Part shown: piece by piece, positions 18,916 through 29,140 of the stretch | Layout: each line of letters starts with the position of its first letter | Numbering within the stretch: position 1 is the first letter of the stretch | Assembly (NCBI RefSeq): GCF_000835495.1 | Contig: NW_015622544.1 | Span: 5,670,855 to 5,734,854, forward strand | From: Cladophialophora immunda | Taxonomy: Eukaryota; Ascomycota; Eurotiomycetes; Chaetothyriales; Herpotrichiellaceae | Reading direction: 5' to 3' | Length of the DNA: 64,000 nt | The notes under the pieces: model-generated | The model's database searches: none | Seen by the model: only the letters and a program-made list of their open reading frames with translations | Told to the model about the DNA's origin: nothing | Position numbers and translations under genes: made by a program

Positions 18916-21768
18916 CTACAAGTTCTCTGCCTTGTTCAAAGCCGCGATTGTTGCAATGACATCGCTCGGCTCAAGTAAGTGCCATGTCGCCAGGGTGCGT
19001 TTACTGCTGGCGCCCACAGTACACGCAAAGACATGTTCTTTGGGAAGATCCGTCTTGAGGAGGGCGCGGAACATATCTGAGCGTCATCACGGTCAGTGGA
19101 ACTGTGTCCTGCACCCGGGGGGTCGCCGCGACCATCTGATTAGAGACTCACCTTCGTCGGTCTGATCATCCCCCAAACACAACACAAACTCCGGTGGTTC
19201 ACCCCTCGCGTATCCGTATTCATTAATCAACCTTGTTGCAATGAAGCCTTTGTTCACAAACTGCGGCCTCACCTCCAAGTTGGCCTTCCCACTCATGACT
19301 TCAACATCCCAATGCTTCATAACATTCTCCTCCAACGCTTTTCGACACTCCCTTGCCTGGAAAGCACCGAAATCAGGGTCAGCCTGTCGATAGTGCCATG
19401 TCAATGCAACCCGTTTCTTCTCGATCCACGACCCCTGAGTACGTTCTGTGTAGTAAGAGAATACGTCCATAACTTCCTTCTGCCACCCCATGTCCATGGC
19501 CGCAGCAAGGTTCTCCCATGTCTCCGACCCAGGCCGTCGTAGGAAACAGCCGTGTTCAGCACTCAAGCCCAATTCAGTAATGTGACCCATCCATTCTTCG
19601 AGGAAGGACGCATCGCGGCCACTGATTATCCAGACATTGTTGCGTGGGTCGGCTGCAAGGGCCTTGAGGGTACGGATGACTCGGTCAGACGGAATTGCCG
19701 CGTTGGGGTCTTTCACGATTGGCGTGAGTGTGCCATCATAGTCGAACATGAAGAGCCGTTTCTTTGCAGCGTGGTATTGCTGAATCATACGATTGCGGTC
19801 CAGCGCGGGCGTAAGATCGCTTTGAGTGAACGAGGTGAGGTTGGTAAGCAAGCGTTTGAGGAAACTGTTCGACCAGGTCGCTACATTGTGTGTTGTCACG
19901 TAGTTGTAGAGTTTCTCGTGATTGCTCTTCTTTTGAGCTTCGGGCATCTCAAGTGCCTGCTTTAGTGCGTCGGCCACACCGCCCAGGTCCCATGGATTGA
20001 TGTGGATGGCATTGCTCAGGCTGGCTGCAGTCCCAGAAAACTCTGACAGAATCAACGGTCCGTGATTGTTTTTCTGGCAGATGACATATTCCAGACTCGT
20101 CGTGTTCATACCGTCCCTGACACTGGTGATAAGTCCCACATCGGCAATCCGGAGAAGAGCAAAATATTCTTGCGACGAGAGATATTGCGGGTAGTGTTGG
20201 ACTGGGGAATGGCTCAACGACCCGTATTGGCCATTTATCCTGGAGACCAGATTTGAGATTTTGTGTTCAATCTTGTGTGCGCCGTCCACCTTCTCTTCCA
20301 TCACGCTCGTAGGACTGGTCACCTGAATGAGTACCACCTTGTCGCGCCATTCCGGATATCGTTCCAAGAAGATCTCAAACGCCATCAGCTTTTGCGATAC
20401 CCCTCGGACGGTGTCGAGTCTATCACGACCAACAACAATCTTCTTGCCGGCGTACATTTTCTTCAAGGCTTTCATGTTTTGCTCTATTACAGGATCGCCA
20501 AAAGCTGTTTTCTGCACCGCTGCCACATCGATGCCGATGGGAAACACGTCCACAGCAACGTGAGCCCCATATGCATCCACGCCCGCCGAACTCGACTCGA
20601 AGCCCAGGATGCGTTTGCAGCAGGAGTTGAAATGTCGAGAGAAGCTGTATGACTGGAAGCCGATCATTGTCGCACCGAGAGCCCCAGTTAAGATGTCTTT
20701 TCTTCGGGGCAGACATCGCATGTATTCGCTACTAGGGAAAGGGATGTGCAGGAAAAACCCAATGTAGATATTGGGGATGCGTTGACGCAGCATGCTCGGT
20801 AGCAACATTAAATGGTAGTCGTGGATCCAGACAATGTCCCCAGGCTGATATATGTGCAAAATTCGGTCGGCAAAGCACTGGTTCATCTGCACATAATCCG
20901 CCCACGAAGTCTTCTCGGCTCGGCCATCATCGGGACCATGGTGTCGGTAGTGGAAAAGAGTGTAGAGCTCGTGCTCTGCATATTTCCGCCACCGGCTTTG
21001 GTCCTTGAAGATGAATTCGCCATCCTCATCTCCTTGGCCCTCGGGTAGCCACACAGGAAGAACTTTGCCATTTGGATGTTGCGCCAGGATTTTCTCCAGA
21101 CGAGTGCGGTCAGAACGAGGTATTCTCAGATGGTCAGGATGAGGAACGTGAGTGTTTGGTGTGGCACCATTCACTGGATAGGGTGCGGCAGACTTGTTGA
21201 TGGGGTGGGGAGCTTTCGCGGCCGCGATTGCTGCGGCCGCGTCGGACTGCAAGATGCTGATAGCTCTTGCTTGTTGTTGCGTGCGGATCTCACCCGTCCA
21301 TCCGACCAAGGTGTGGTTCCAGGGGGTCTTATCCGAGGAGAGATGGGCGAATGAGTCGAACAATGCAGAAGTGCCGCGTCGGTTGGATAGCTCCCATTCA
21401 CCATTCCCTCCGTGTGTCAGTTGATACGGAATGCAAAAAGTGGCACTGATGACATTCCCACTCAGCCGCAAACCAGGATAAGCTGTTCGAGGGTCGACCT
21501 CCAAGGCCTCGGCGCCTCTGGAATCAACAAGGCTGAGCCGGCGCAGTAACTCCTTTCCAGACCTTGCTCCCTTTGCGACCTCTGCCGGTGATTCTGAAGC
21601 TGCGGACTCATTGGTGGACTGTCTTTGAGGCAGAGAGAAATAAGAAGTCGTTGGCCGTTCTGGTTCCGACGATATCTTCTCTGGTTCGCTTGTCAACTCT
21701 GGTCTATGGCCGGGAGGATCATTGTCTGAACGAAGAACTTGACTGGGTGAAGCCGTATGGGTGACCAT
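18916..21768 (-). CDS. tps2: Trehalose-6-phosphate phosphatase, TPS-TPP two-domain type
   Basis: Removes phosphate from trehalose 6-phosphate to give trehalose. About 925 aa: exon 19152-21768, 75-bp intron 19077-19151, last exon 18916-19076. The join completes LGDDQTDEDMFRALL, the fourth HAD motif, and the protein ends LNKAENL. Residues 1-60 are Ser/Pro-rich. A GT20-like domain spans about 65-620 (IPYQLTHGGNGEW, WIHDYHLMLLP); its nucleotide-binding motif reads DRLDTVRGV, so the Lys that Tps1 uses is Arg. The HAD phosphatase domain starts near residue 670 with FDYDGTLTPI (nucleophile and acid/base Asp present), then IISGRDASFLEEW and LSAEHGCFLR. This fits Tps2: phosphatase active, synthase domain probably structural. 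It would act in the same complex as Tps1. Confidence 0.96.
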
Positions 21769-23094
21769 GGTAGCACTGCTGAACTGGATTGCAGAAAGAG
21801 AGTGTGTACTAGAACATATAGGAAGAAGGAGAAAGTGCTAGAATGCTAGGATCAGCCTCTTCAGCCCGAACAAGGAACATTAACGCTGATCAGTAACTCG
21901 GTGAGCGAGTGATATGGTGATAACGAAGGCCGGTGATGACGGCGGGGTATAGTGAGCAAAGGTAAAAATAACGACGCAGGAAGTCAAGGCGTGAGGAGCA
22001 CAGGATTGGAGGAGGCGGGAAGTACCTTCGTAGAAGTTGTCGCACTTTTTGACGCGATCAGGCACAAGGCTCAAGCTATGATGTCGCACACGCACACGAA
22101 AAAAGCCGGCGTTCAGAAGGCGCAAGGTGGAGGGAGGGGTTGATTTAGAGGTCTTGCGTCTGACTGGAACCGTGGGTTAATTCGGAAGGCAATCCCGGTT
22201 CGAACAGGTTCGTCATATGTCCCCTGGTCTCTTGTTGTCTTGTCGTCGCTGGAGGCTCAGGACGGGCAGGAGAAAGTGATGGTCGAGGTGGAAGTGGCTT
22301 CAATAAGGGAGATATGAGGTTGGAAGAATCTCCGGCATTGCAACTGTCACCCTCCCGTCTCTTCTGTCTCTTTCGACGCTCTGGAGGGCTCCAGGAGGAA
22401 TATCGGATGGGGTGAGGTATGACACTGAGCGTTGTCTGATCGAGCTCTTGCAGGCTCTGCATGGAAGAAGATTGGCTGCGCCAGGCAATGTGCTGGATCT
22501 GCTGGCCCTGGTGGCCCCGGCTCGAAGGTCGAAGGTGAAGGAAACCCTAGACTGAGAAGCTCAGCAATGACCCGCAGCCAGATCATTCGTTGGTGACCGC
22601 TGTTGGGAAGCAAAGTTATGGGGGGCTTGTTAAGGGAGGGGTGCTCTCTCGCTTGACCAGGGAAAAGCTCGGAATAATGGAAAAGGGTGGAACTTCAGAG
22701 CCAAAAGGGCCTGGACCATGGGGCACTGGGCAGCAGTTTAGGCGTGGATCCTCCCTGGGTCTCATCAGCCCAACCAAAGATCTCTCTAAGCGTGAGAATA
22801 GGTAAGCCTGTGGGGCACCTGAGGCTACTGGGCTTGAATCGGGCAGCCGCCAAGGCCCTCGCCAAGTTTCTGTTGGTGCCTGCGACTTTCTTCGCAGCAT
22901 CTCAAAATTCAAAGCTGCGTGGACAACGCAAGTGAAATCGCATTGAGACCAAAGTCTTCTGCATCGAAGCTTGAACTACTTTGTCCGCCTAGGGAAGCTA
23001 AAGCGAATAGCCGCGCCTCCGAACATCCTCCTCTGATTCTTCCTGCCATCGACCAGATCTGCAGACCACTCCCTCTCCGTTGCTCCTATGCTGC
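21769..23094. other. Divergent promoter region, tps2 / nucleotidyltransferase
   Basis: 1.3 kb without a recognised gene. On the tps2 side AGGGG/CCCCT pentamers occur (near 22135 and 22220), the core of the yeast stress-response element, but such short words are frequent by chance. A TTCGAAC word near 22200 is not a tRNA (see rejected). Confidence 0.45.
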
Positions 23095-24780
23095 ATGCCA
23101 CCAGTCCACCAGTTCTTGTGTCGGAATGCCGCCTGTGGTCGTCATGATGCCTCGATATACCTCAATCTCCATTCAATCCCTCGGAGACGTCAACCCAGAT
23201 CCCTGGCAGGTACCTTAGCACAGCTTGCTACCGTTCACACCTCTTCTCGAGATCCTCCAAGTACCTTCTTGACGGAACCGAACGTTGATATCAAGAGTCT
23301 CCACAATACCCTACGTGCCCATCGCGAAACAAATCGCGCATCAGTTATCCGAAAGACTTACAAAGATCGCCCACCCGTACGGATACGTGATTCCGATGTA
23401 GGACTCCCATCTCTTGAGGTCAAGACTCCGGTACTGCGAAGAGAAGCATCCCGGTTCAAAAGGGTGGAACTTGCTCCGTTCAAGGGATTTAAAGGCACAA
23501 GTCGCAATCTGGATCTGCTGTGGCGTATCAATGATACCGAGAAGGATCCCCCCTTACACTATCGTCTTCCGTGGCTCCGTCATCTCCACGACCCAGAACC
23601 AGACGTTTATACCTCTGCTGTCGAGCGGCTCGGCGATGAAATTCGCGCTTTCGAAAAGTATACCTCTCCTTCAAAGGAAGAGCAGCGCGCTGCGGACGAT
23701 GCTTTCCACGATCTTGCCGAGTGCGTGAAGGAGATCGCAGGAGACCTCCATGTCGATATCATCGGGTCTCGTGCTACCGACCTGGCAGATCCTCTATCCG
23801 ATCTGGATATTAATGTTTCCGGCCCAGGACGACCAGGTTCGCTGACAAGCCCCGCGCAATTATCTTCTGTCGCCGTACTCAACAAGCTCTACAAAATGTT
23901 TCGTTGGCCTCCCAAGACAGCGAATCTCTTCCACTTTCGCCCCATCGAAGTCCAGCTTTATCTCAAACAAGCTCGTGTGCCCATTCTACTTTGTCAGCAC
24001 AAGGCATCCGGGCTCCCGATTCAAATCCAATCCACACCCCGAACATATGACAGCCGCGAATACGTGAAAGCGTCGTTGAAAGAATACCCCTCTCTGAGAG
24101 GTCTTTTCAAGGTGCTCAAACAACTTCTACAGATGCGTGGTCTCACAGTTGGCAGCAGCGGAGGGATAACATCCTACCCACTATTTCAGATGATTGTTGC
24201 CGCGCTGAAGTTCTCCGAGGGCAAGTTCCACCGTGCGGATGTAGGTAACCAGTTCCTTTTCTTCTTGGATTTCTACTCGGACATCGACTTTTCTACACAC
24301 GGCATTGCTACCGAACCTCTCGAGTTGTTTTCAAAGAGTGTTGTGCGTAGCCGCAACCTCAGTGAGGGGCTCCAGAAGGCAGTCGCGCAGTCTCATACAG
24401 CTTCCGGCGAACGCTCTGATTCACGCGTCGCAGCCTTTCATGGACCGGGTCGAAAGGGGGTTCGGGACGGGACGGAATATCTCATGACGCTTCAGGACCC
24501 TGTGAACCCCAAAAACGATCTTGGGAAGTCTGGTTTTCGGATCAACGATGTGCAGGAAACCTTTATTGCCATTCGGGCGACGCTGAAGACCGCAATGGCC
24601 GACTGGGACAAGAATCTGCAGACATGGCAGCAGTCAGAACAGCGACGACGAGCGCGGTCGTTACTTGGACCTTGTGTGGGTGGTGATTACCGAATATACG
24701 AGCACGAGAGAGACGACTTGCGTCGTTTGGGACACCATTCGTTGGAAGCCGCGGCCGCGGCCGTTATTGAGGCTCCATAA
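23095..24780 (+). CDS. Poly(A)-polymerase/TRF-type nucleotidyltransferase, possibly mitochondrial
   Basis: 561 aa, single exon, from the first in-frame ATG at 23095. The nucleotidyltransferase signature is DIIGSRATDLADPLSDLDI at about residues 221-239: GS helix start followed by the Asp-x-Asp metal ligands. Later ALLCQHK-like strand (VPILLCQHKASGLPIQI) and a C-terminal lobe with LRGLFKVLKQLLQMRGL, GGITSYPLFQMIVAALK and NQFLFFLDFYSDIDF, the pattern of PAP-associated domains in MTPAP/TRF4/Cid1-like enzymes. The first ~55 residues are Arg/His/Ser-rich and nearly free of acidic residues (LHSIPRRRQPRSLAG), consistent with a mitochondrial presequence. Whether it adds A, U or CCA is not decidable from sequence. 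The start could be upstream if an unrecognised exon exists. Confidence 0.85.
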   Translation: MPPVHQFLCRNAACGRHDASIYLNLHSIPRRRQPRSLAGTLAQLATVHTSSRDPPSTFLTEPNVDIKSLHNTLRAHRETNRASVIRKTYKDRPPVRIRDSDVGLPSLEVKTPVLRREASRFKRVELAPFKGFKGTSRNLDLLWRINDTEKDPPLHYRLPWLRHLHDPEPDVYTSAVERLGDEIRAFEKYTSPSKEEQRAADDAFHDLAECVKEIAGDLHVDIIGSRATDLADPLSDLDINVSGPGRPGSLTSPAQLSSVAVLNKLYKMFRWPPKTANLFHFRPIEVQLYLKQARVPILLCQHKASGLPIQIQSTPRTYDSREYVKASLKEYPSLRGLFKVLKQLLQMRGLTVGSSGGITSYPLFQMIVAALKFSEGKFHRADVGNQFLFFLDFYSDIDFSTHGIATEPLELFSKSVVRSRNLSEGLQKAVAQSHTASGERSDSRVAAFHGPGRKGVRDGTEYLMTLQDPVNPKNDLGKSGFRINDVQETFIAIRATLKTAMADWDKNLQTWQQSEQRRRARSLLGPCVGGDYRIYEHERDDLRRLGHHSLEAAAAAVIEAP

Positions 24781-25015
24781 GTGGCCGGGTTCTGGTCGTT
24801 GTGGACAGCTCGATTTGTTATCATAAATACAAGGCTATGGGAATCGATGCGTCACCCGCTTCCTCATTCCTGATGGGTCCATTCATCTGTACCCAGCATC
24901 TGCTTTTGATGCAAGTCAAGCTCCCATAGTAGGAGCTTGCCGGAAAGATTAGCGCTAATCCCTACTCAACTTTCCCCCTTGAGCCCTGCGCATACCAATA
25001 CCGACGAGGCCAGTT
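24781..25015. other. Short convergent intergenic region
   Basis: 235 bp between the nucleotidyltransferase and GFA stop codons; presumably both polyadenylation regions. A CATAAATA word near 24820 may serve the plus-strand gene. Confidence 0.5.
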
Positions 25016-25540
25016 TCAGCGAAAAAAAGACCCCTCGACCTGCTGAACTCCCTCCGCGCCACTCAACCAACTAACCCGGTCTTTTACAAACTGCTCCACT
25101 TGGGGCTTCAACTTTGTCTCATGCAAATGGAAGTCGTCCACTGTACCGATACGCAACACGAGCATGTCTGGATTGCGGGAGCTGATGCGATACATGAGCG
25201 TGCCACACGTGGAGCAGAAATAGTTGGTCATGGTGTTCCCCGAGGCAATGGTCTTGGATTGGCTGAACACGGTCAGGTTGTCTTTGCCACGCAGGTGGGT
25301 TACATCAGGGTCGGCGACGACGAAGTTCGATGCAAACATGGAGGCGGTGATCTTGCGGCAGTCGGTGCAGTTGCAGACGAAACTTGTGATGAGACCCGGT
25401 TTTTCGACGGGGAATTTCAGCTGTACGGCGCCGCAGAAGCAGGTCGCTGTCGCTTCTCCCTCTTTGGACCAGCCATCATCGGCGCTACCAGCAAGAGGAA
25501 TGTAGGGCTTGGATTTGTCGGTGCCTTCTTGAGCGGACAT
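25016..25540 (-). CDS. GFA-domain (DUF636/CENP-V-like) zinc protein
   Basis: 174 aa from the ATG at 25540 (MSAQEGTDK); an in-frame ATG at 25594 is an alternative. The single domain binds zinc through the family's cysteine pairs: TCFCGAVQLKF (CxC), FVCNCTDCRK (CxxC plus) and FCSTCGTLMY (CxxC). Family members include glutathione-dependent formaldehyde-activating enzyme and mammalian CENP-V; most fungal paralogues have no assigned reaction. MLVLRIGTVDD and a final helix complete the usual length. Divergent from the UNC-50 gene, 1.1 kb away. Confidence 0.93.
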   Translation of the reverse strand: MSAQEGTDKSKPYIPLAGSADDGWSKEGEATATCFCGAVQLKFPVEKPGLITSFVCNCTDCRKITASMFASNFVVADPDVTHLRGKDNLTVFSQSKTIASGNTMTNYFCSTCGTLMYRISSRNPDMLVLRIGTVDDFHLHETKLKPQVEQFVKDRVSWLSGAEGVQQVEGSFFR

Positions 25541-26683
25541 GATTGTTTGCTTATGGATGGCTGTCAAGCGTGATGCAGGACTCGAAATCGGCATAGGCTT
25601 CTGCACTGAATTCTTATGCAAGAATGAGTTTTAGAGCAACAGGATACTCAGGTTGAGGTTGGGTGCTGTCTTCTGGTGATAGAAGTTGCACTCTTATATA
25701 GGCCAGGCAGACAATGGGCATCGCCAATTGCGGGGGTCGACAGTCGCCGAAAAGCCTCAAGAACAATATTCTATTTGTCATATTCGAGCGAGCGACCGGT
25801 TGGTGATCTAATGGCTCCTATACATCGGTTTCCTTTCTGGACCGATATTTTCCATATGAGGAGAGAGCATATCTAGTATCGAATGATTGCTGTGGTCGAG
25901 GAATGGAGTATTCGTCTTGCTTTCTTTGAGCCATTCCCGATTTGTCTTGATATTTCTAGATTAGGAAATGGCTGCTATCTAGTATTCTTTCGCCACCGTA
26001 CGGGCGCGCGGACAACACGCCGTGGCTCGCACCAGTACAGTAAACCTTCGAGACTCGATCCCAGCAGATTCAAATGCCTCAACAGGTTTACTGCCTCCTA
26101 ACTTTGTGCAGATGGTGCCTCATCTAGCTTGCCTTTTATCTGCAATGGAAGTAGGGCAGCCGGCGCTCCAGCGAGTTTACTCTGCCCATTTCTCCCTGGT
26201 ATATGACGAGGATGAACCAGAGACAGATATTTCTCATTTTGGAATCTGCTCGAGTCACTGTAGCGCTCTAAGCTGGAATCACGTATGTGGCTATCCGTGA
26301 CCTATTTGGTGGTTAGAGGAAGAACTCGGGAGGAGGAGCACAAGGCGGCGACACCGCGCTGGAGAATCACGAAGCCAAAGACTGTTGGGCTTTGATCTCC
26401 ATTGAGTCGGCGACGTACATATGAAATGAAGACAAGGTTGGGACACCTAGAAAGCCAAAGACGAGTGCTAGATTGCGAACGAAACTCTGTCGTTTCCCGG
26501 TGCTTCTTGTATGACGCGCGAGGCTGGCATTTTATTTAAAGCGGCGAGTGACAGACACGCAGGTGAGGTGGCCGCGGCTCATTTCAGCCCAACGTTCTCG
26601 CCGACGACCTTATTTTGTTTCATTCTTTTCTCCATTGCAGACTGGTCACGAAAACCTAACGACCTTGTTTTACTTCCCCCCCG
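25541..26683. other. Divergent intergenic region, GFA / UNC-50
   Basis: No gene recognised. A TATATA word near 25690 could serve the leftward gene (about 150 bp upstream of its ATG) and a TTTATTTAAAG element at 26531-26541 the rightward one. Confidence 0.5.
26531..26541 (+). promoter_or_regulatory. TATA-like element of the UNC-50 gene
   Basis: TTTATTTAAAG lies about 145 bp before the ATG at 26684. Confidence 0.35.
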
Positions 26684-27624
26684 ATGAGCAGTCCCCGAAT
26701 TACCACTCCACGTCAATATGGCGGGGCCCATTTTGGCGCCACCGCAGGGGGATCCGACATTCGCATGCCTCGATTTTTCAAGCGGTAGGCTGCAAAATGG
26801 CATTAGCCCCGGCGACTGTTGTTGACGATGTGATGTGGCAGACTCTTCAAGTTTCCGCAGATGGACTTCGAGATGGCAGTGTGGGAGATGACACATTTGC
26901 TCATTGCGCCGAAAAAGGTCTTCAAGTCCATCTACTATCACAAGCGTGGGTTGATCGAAACACCTCTATGCCTTGTTCTCGGAGCTAATTGCGATGGCTA
27001 GAGACGAGAAACACCTGGCACCGGCCTGACCCTTCCTTCACCTACTTGTTATCCTTTTTCCTCTTACTCACATCCTTCGCCTGGTCGCTCGCCTACACCC
27101 CATCCTTTGCCTCCGTCGTCAAGCTGGCCTTGATGTTTGTCGTCGTTCATTTCCTGGCAGGGTCTCTCCTTGTATCAACACTGGCATATTATCTAGTTGG
27201 CCGACTGCTGGGCCCTGGAATCGCCGGACTTCCCGGTCGAAGGCGCCAACAAGGATTGTTCGGCCCTCCAGGAGGATCGAGAAGAGCTGAGGTGCTGGAG
27301 TTCGGATACTGCTTTGATGTCTCGATACGGGCCTTCTTCCCGCCATACGTTCTGCTTTATATCGTCCAATACATCCTCATGCCAGTCATCAACCATCAAA
27401 ATCACGCGTCGACTTTCTTCGCCAATTTGCTTTACCTTGCAGCGGGCATTTATTGGAGCTTAATCACCTTTCTGGGATACAATGCGCTGCACTTTTTGCA
27501 TCACACACAGCTGCTACTCTCACCCATGTTAGCCTGGATCGTGATATGGCTGGTATGCACCATTCTGAACATCAATCTTGCGACTTTGGGGACAAGATGG
27601 TTATTTGCGGGCGTCAAGGTCTGA
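26684..27624 (+). CDS. gmh1: UNC-50/Gmh1 family Golgi membrane protein
   Basis: About 275 aa from three exons: 26684-26784, 26842-26945, 27002-27624 (introns 57 and 56 bp). The joins are fixed by family motifs: RFFKRLFKFPQMDFEMAVW across the first and YYHKQTRNTWHRPDPSF across the second. Five to six hydrophobic helices follow (FTYLLSFFLLLTSFAWSLAY, LALMFVVVHFLAGSLLVS, PYVLLYIVQYILMPVI, LLYLAAGIYWSLITFLGY, MLAWIVIWLVCTI). In yeast Gmh1 is an early-Golgi protein that interacts with the ARF exchange factors Gea1/Gea2; in animals UNC-50 supports receptor trafficking. The next gene downstream encodes a Sec7-domain ARF exchange factor. Confidence 0.95.
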
Positions 27625-29140
27625 AGAATATTACATCAAATTGGAACAGTGATCTCTGGTGTCCGGAAGGAACAAACGCTCGTAATCTGGTTGCAGATTG
27701 AAGATCGAGCGTGTGGAGACGTCGTTCCGCATTCATGTTCATGGAGGCTGGATTTCTGATGCATGCGCTTCACAATAGCGAACAACATCCCTCACTCACG
27801 GCGACCCCGACCTCAGTGTGTCAATGTTGTGCCAATCAAGGCGTCGAATTCGGCAATGAGGACTTTCGAGGAAGGGAACCTGAGTGTGAACCGGAAAACA
27901 TCATTACAGGTCTCCCATCCAATTGCGGCATTGGGCATTGCTACCACCACGAACTCCTGGTTCGCGTCCAACGCCGGATGCAACATCAAACGGGATAATC
28001 GCCGAGATGTGGCTCAGCCTCCAGAGAGAGGGCGCCCTATTCGGCCAACTTTACAGGCGTGGCGCTCGGTAGCGGGGGAGAGCTAATGCAGGTCCGTCGA
28101 TTTTTGATCTTGGCCAACCTGCGGCCCACTGCAACTCCAAGGGGGGTGGGTGATTTTGTGGTGTACGGAGTACGAGTACGGCGGGAGGACTTTGATGAAA
28201 TCAAACTATGCGCGCGAGTTGACATGGTGCGAGCTGGGGGCACCATACACATACTACAAGCACACGCGCAAGGTCCCAAAGAATGAAGACTTGATGATAG
28301 CATCAGTACTTAAAATTGTGGTGCTAATAGTGTTGAGCATTCGGTCAACCGTCAAGCTTCGGCTCGGGGATGACGGCAAAAGAAGGATGAGCTGTCGTCC
28401 AGCAATACCAGTAGTCTAGTACGCGGACCATATCTATGCATACCCAGCGTGCTCGAAAACATCCAAATTGCCCTATACTTAGTTAACTTCAATGGGGCAC
28501 CGTTGAAATCGGGAGGACAAAAGCGTGGATGTTTGCACCGTCTCCAAATTCTATCAGGCGTCGCGGTAGGAAGATTCTAGGATTTCTAGCCTGGAAACCC
28601 TACCCAAGTGTGCCTGGGTCGCTAGCTAGTGGTCTAAGGGGCCCTGCAAGGGGGATGCTTGGGTACCCCTGGCCGCTGGCCCTTGCAGATGGTGCCCCCT
28701 ATCCATGCATTGGCTGCTGTTAGCTACTGGCTCCAACCCTAAAATGATCCACCAGTGACACCCCCCATGCCTATCGCATTGAGGGACGCCGAACTGCGAC
28801 TTGTGTAGGTCCTCTACCGTCCCTTACCTTTTCGAACCCCCCCGTAAAAACATCAAGCTGCACTCCACGCTCAGCTCTTTCATCCGCATCCTCAGAACTC
28901 TAGACTTATTGTAACTACGCAGCCTGTCCAGAGCAATCTTCTGGAAACCTGTCCTCCATCATTTCCGCGACGGTTTATCATACGGGTGGGACATGCGCCG
29001 GAACACCGTCCAACCCGTGTCAGGTCGTGCGACATTTCACGAGGGATCGAGGAGTTAGCTGTCTCAGACAACCACGCGCGCACCGCTTCTCTCGGGGCGC
29101 AAGCTGAATTTTCACACCCGATTCTATCCTTCTACAGACA
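27625..29140. other. 1.5-kb intergenic region upstream of the Sec7 gene
   Basis: No convincing gene; the frame at about 27763-28086 (plus) has protein-like composition but no ATG context or family motif. A 9-bp inverted repeat (28644-28652 with 28680-28688) sits about 450 bp before the Sec7 ATG. Confidence 0.5.
28644..28688. repeat. Inverted repeat, 9-bp arms
   Basis: CTGCAAGGG at 28644-28652 is repeated as its reverse complement CCCTTGCAG at 28680-28688, with a 27-bp spacer containing the palindrome GGGTACCC. Confidence 0.7.

Noticed and set aside
20812..21354. Plus-strand frames across tps2
   Set aside because: Antisense shadows of the conserved GT20 domain.
22180..22215. tRNA-like GGTTCGAAC word
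   Set aside because: The flanks do not pair to a T-arm and no A box or acceptor stem is found at the required distance.
26548..26988. Unspliced frames over the UNC-50 5' part
   Set aside because: Replaced by the three-exon model, which restores UNC-50 motifs across both joins.
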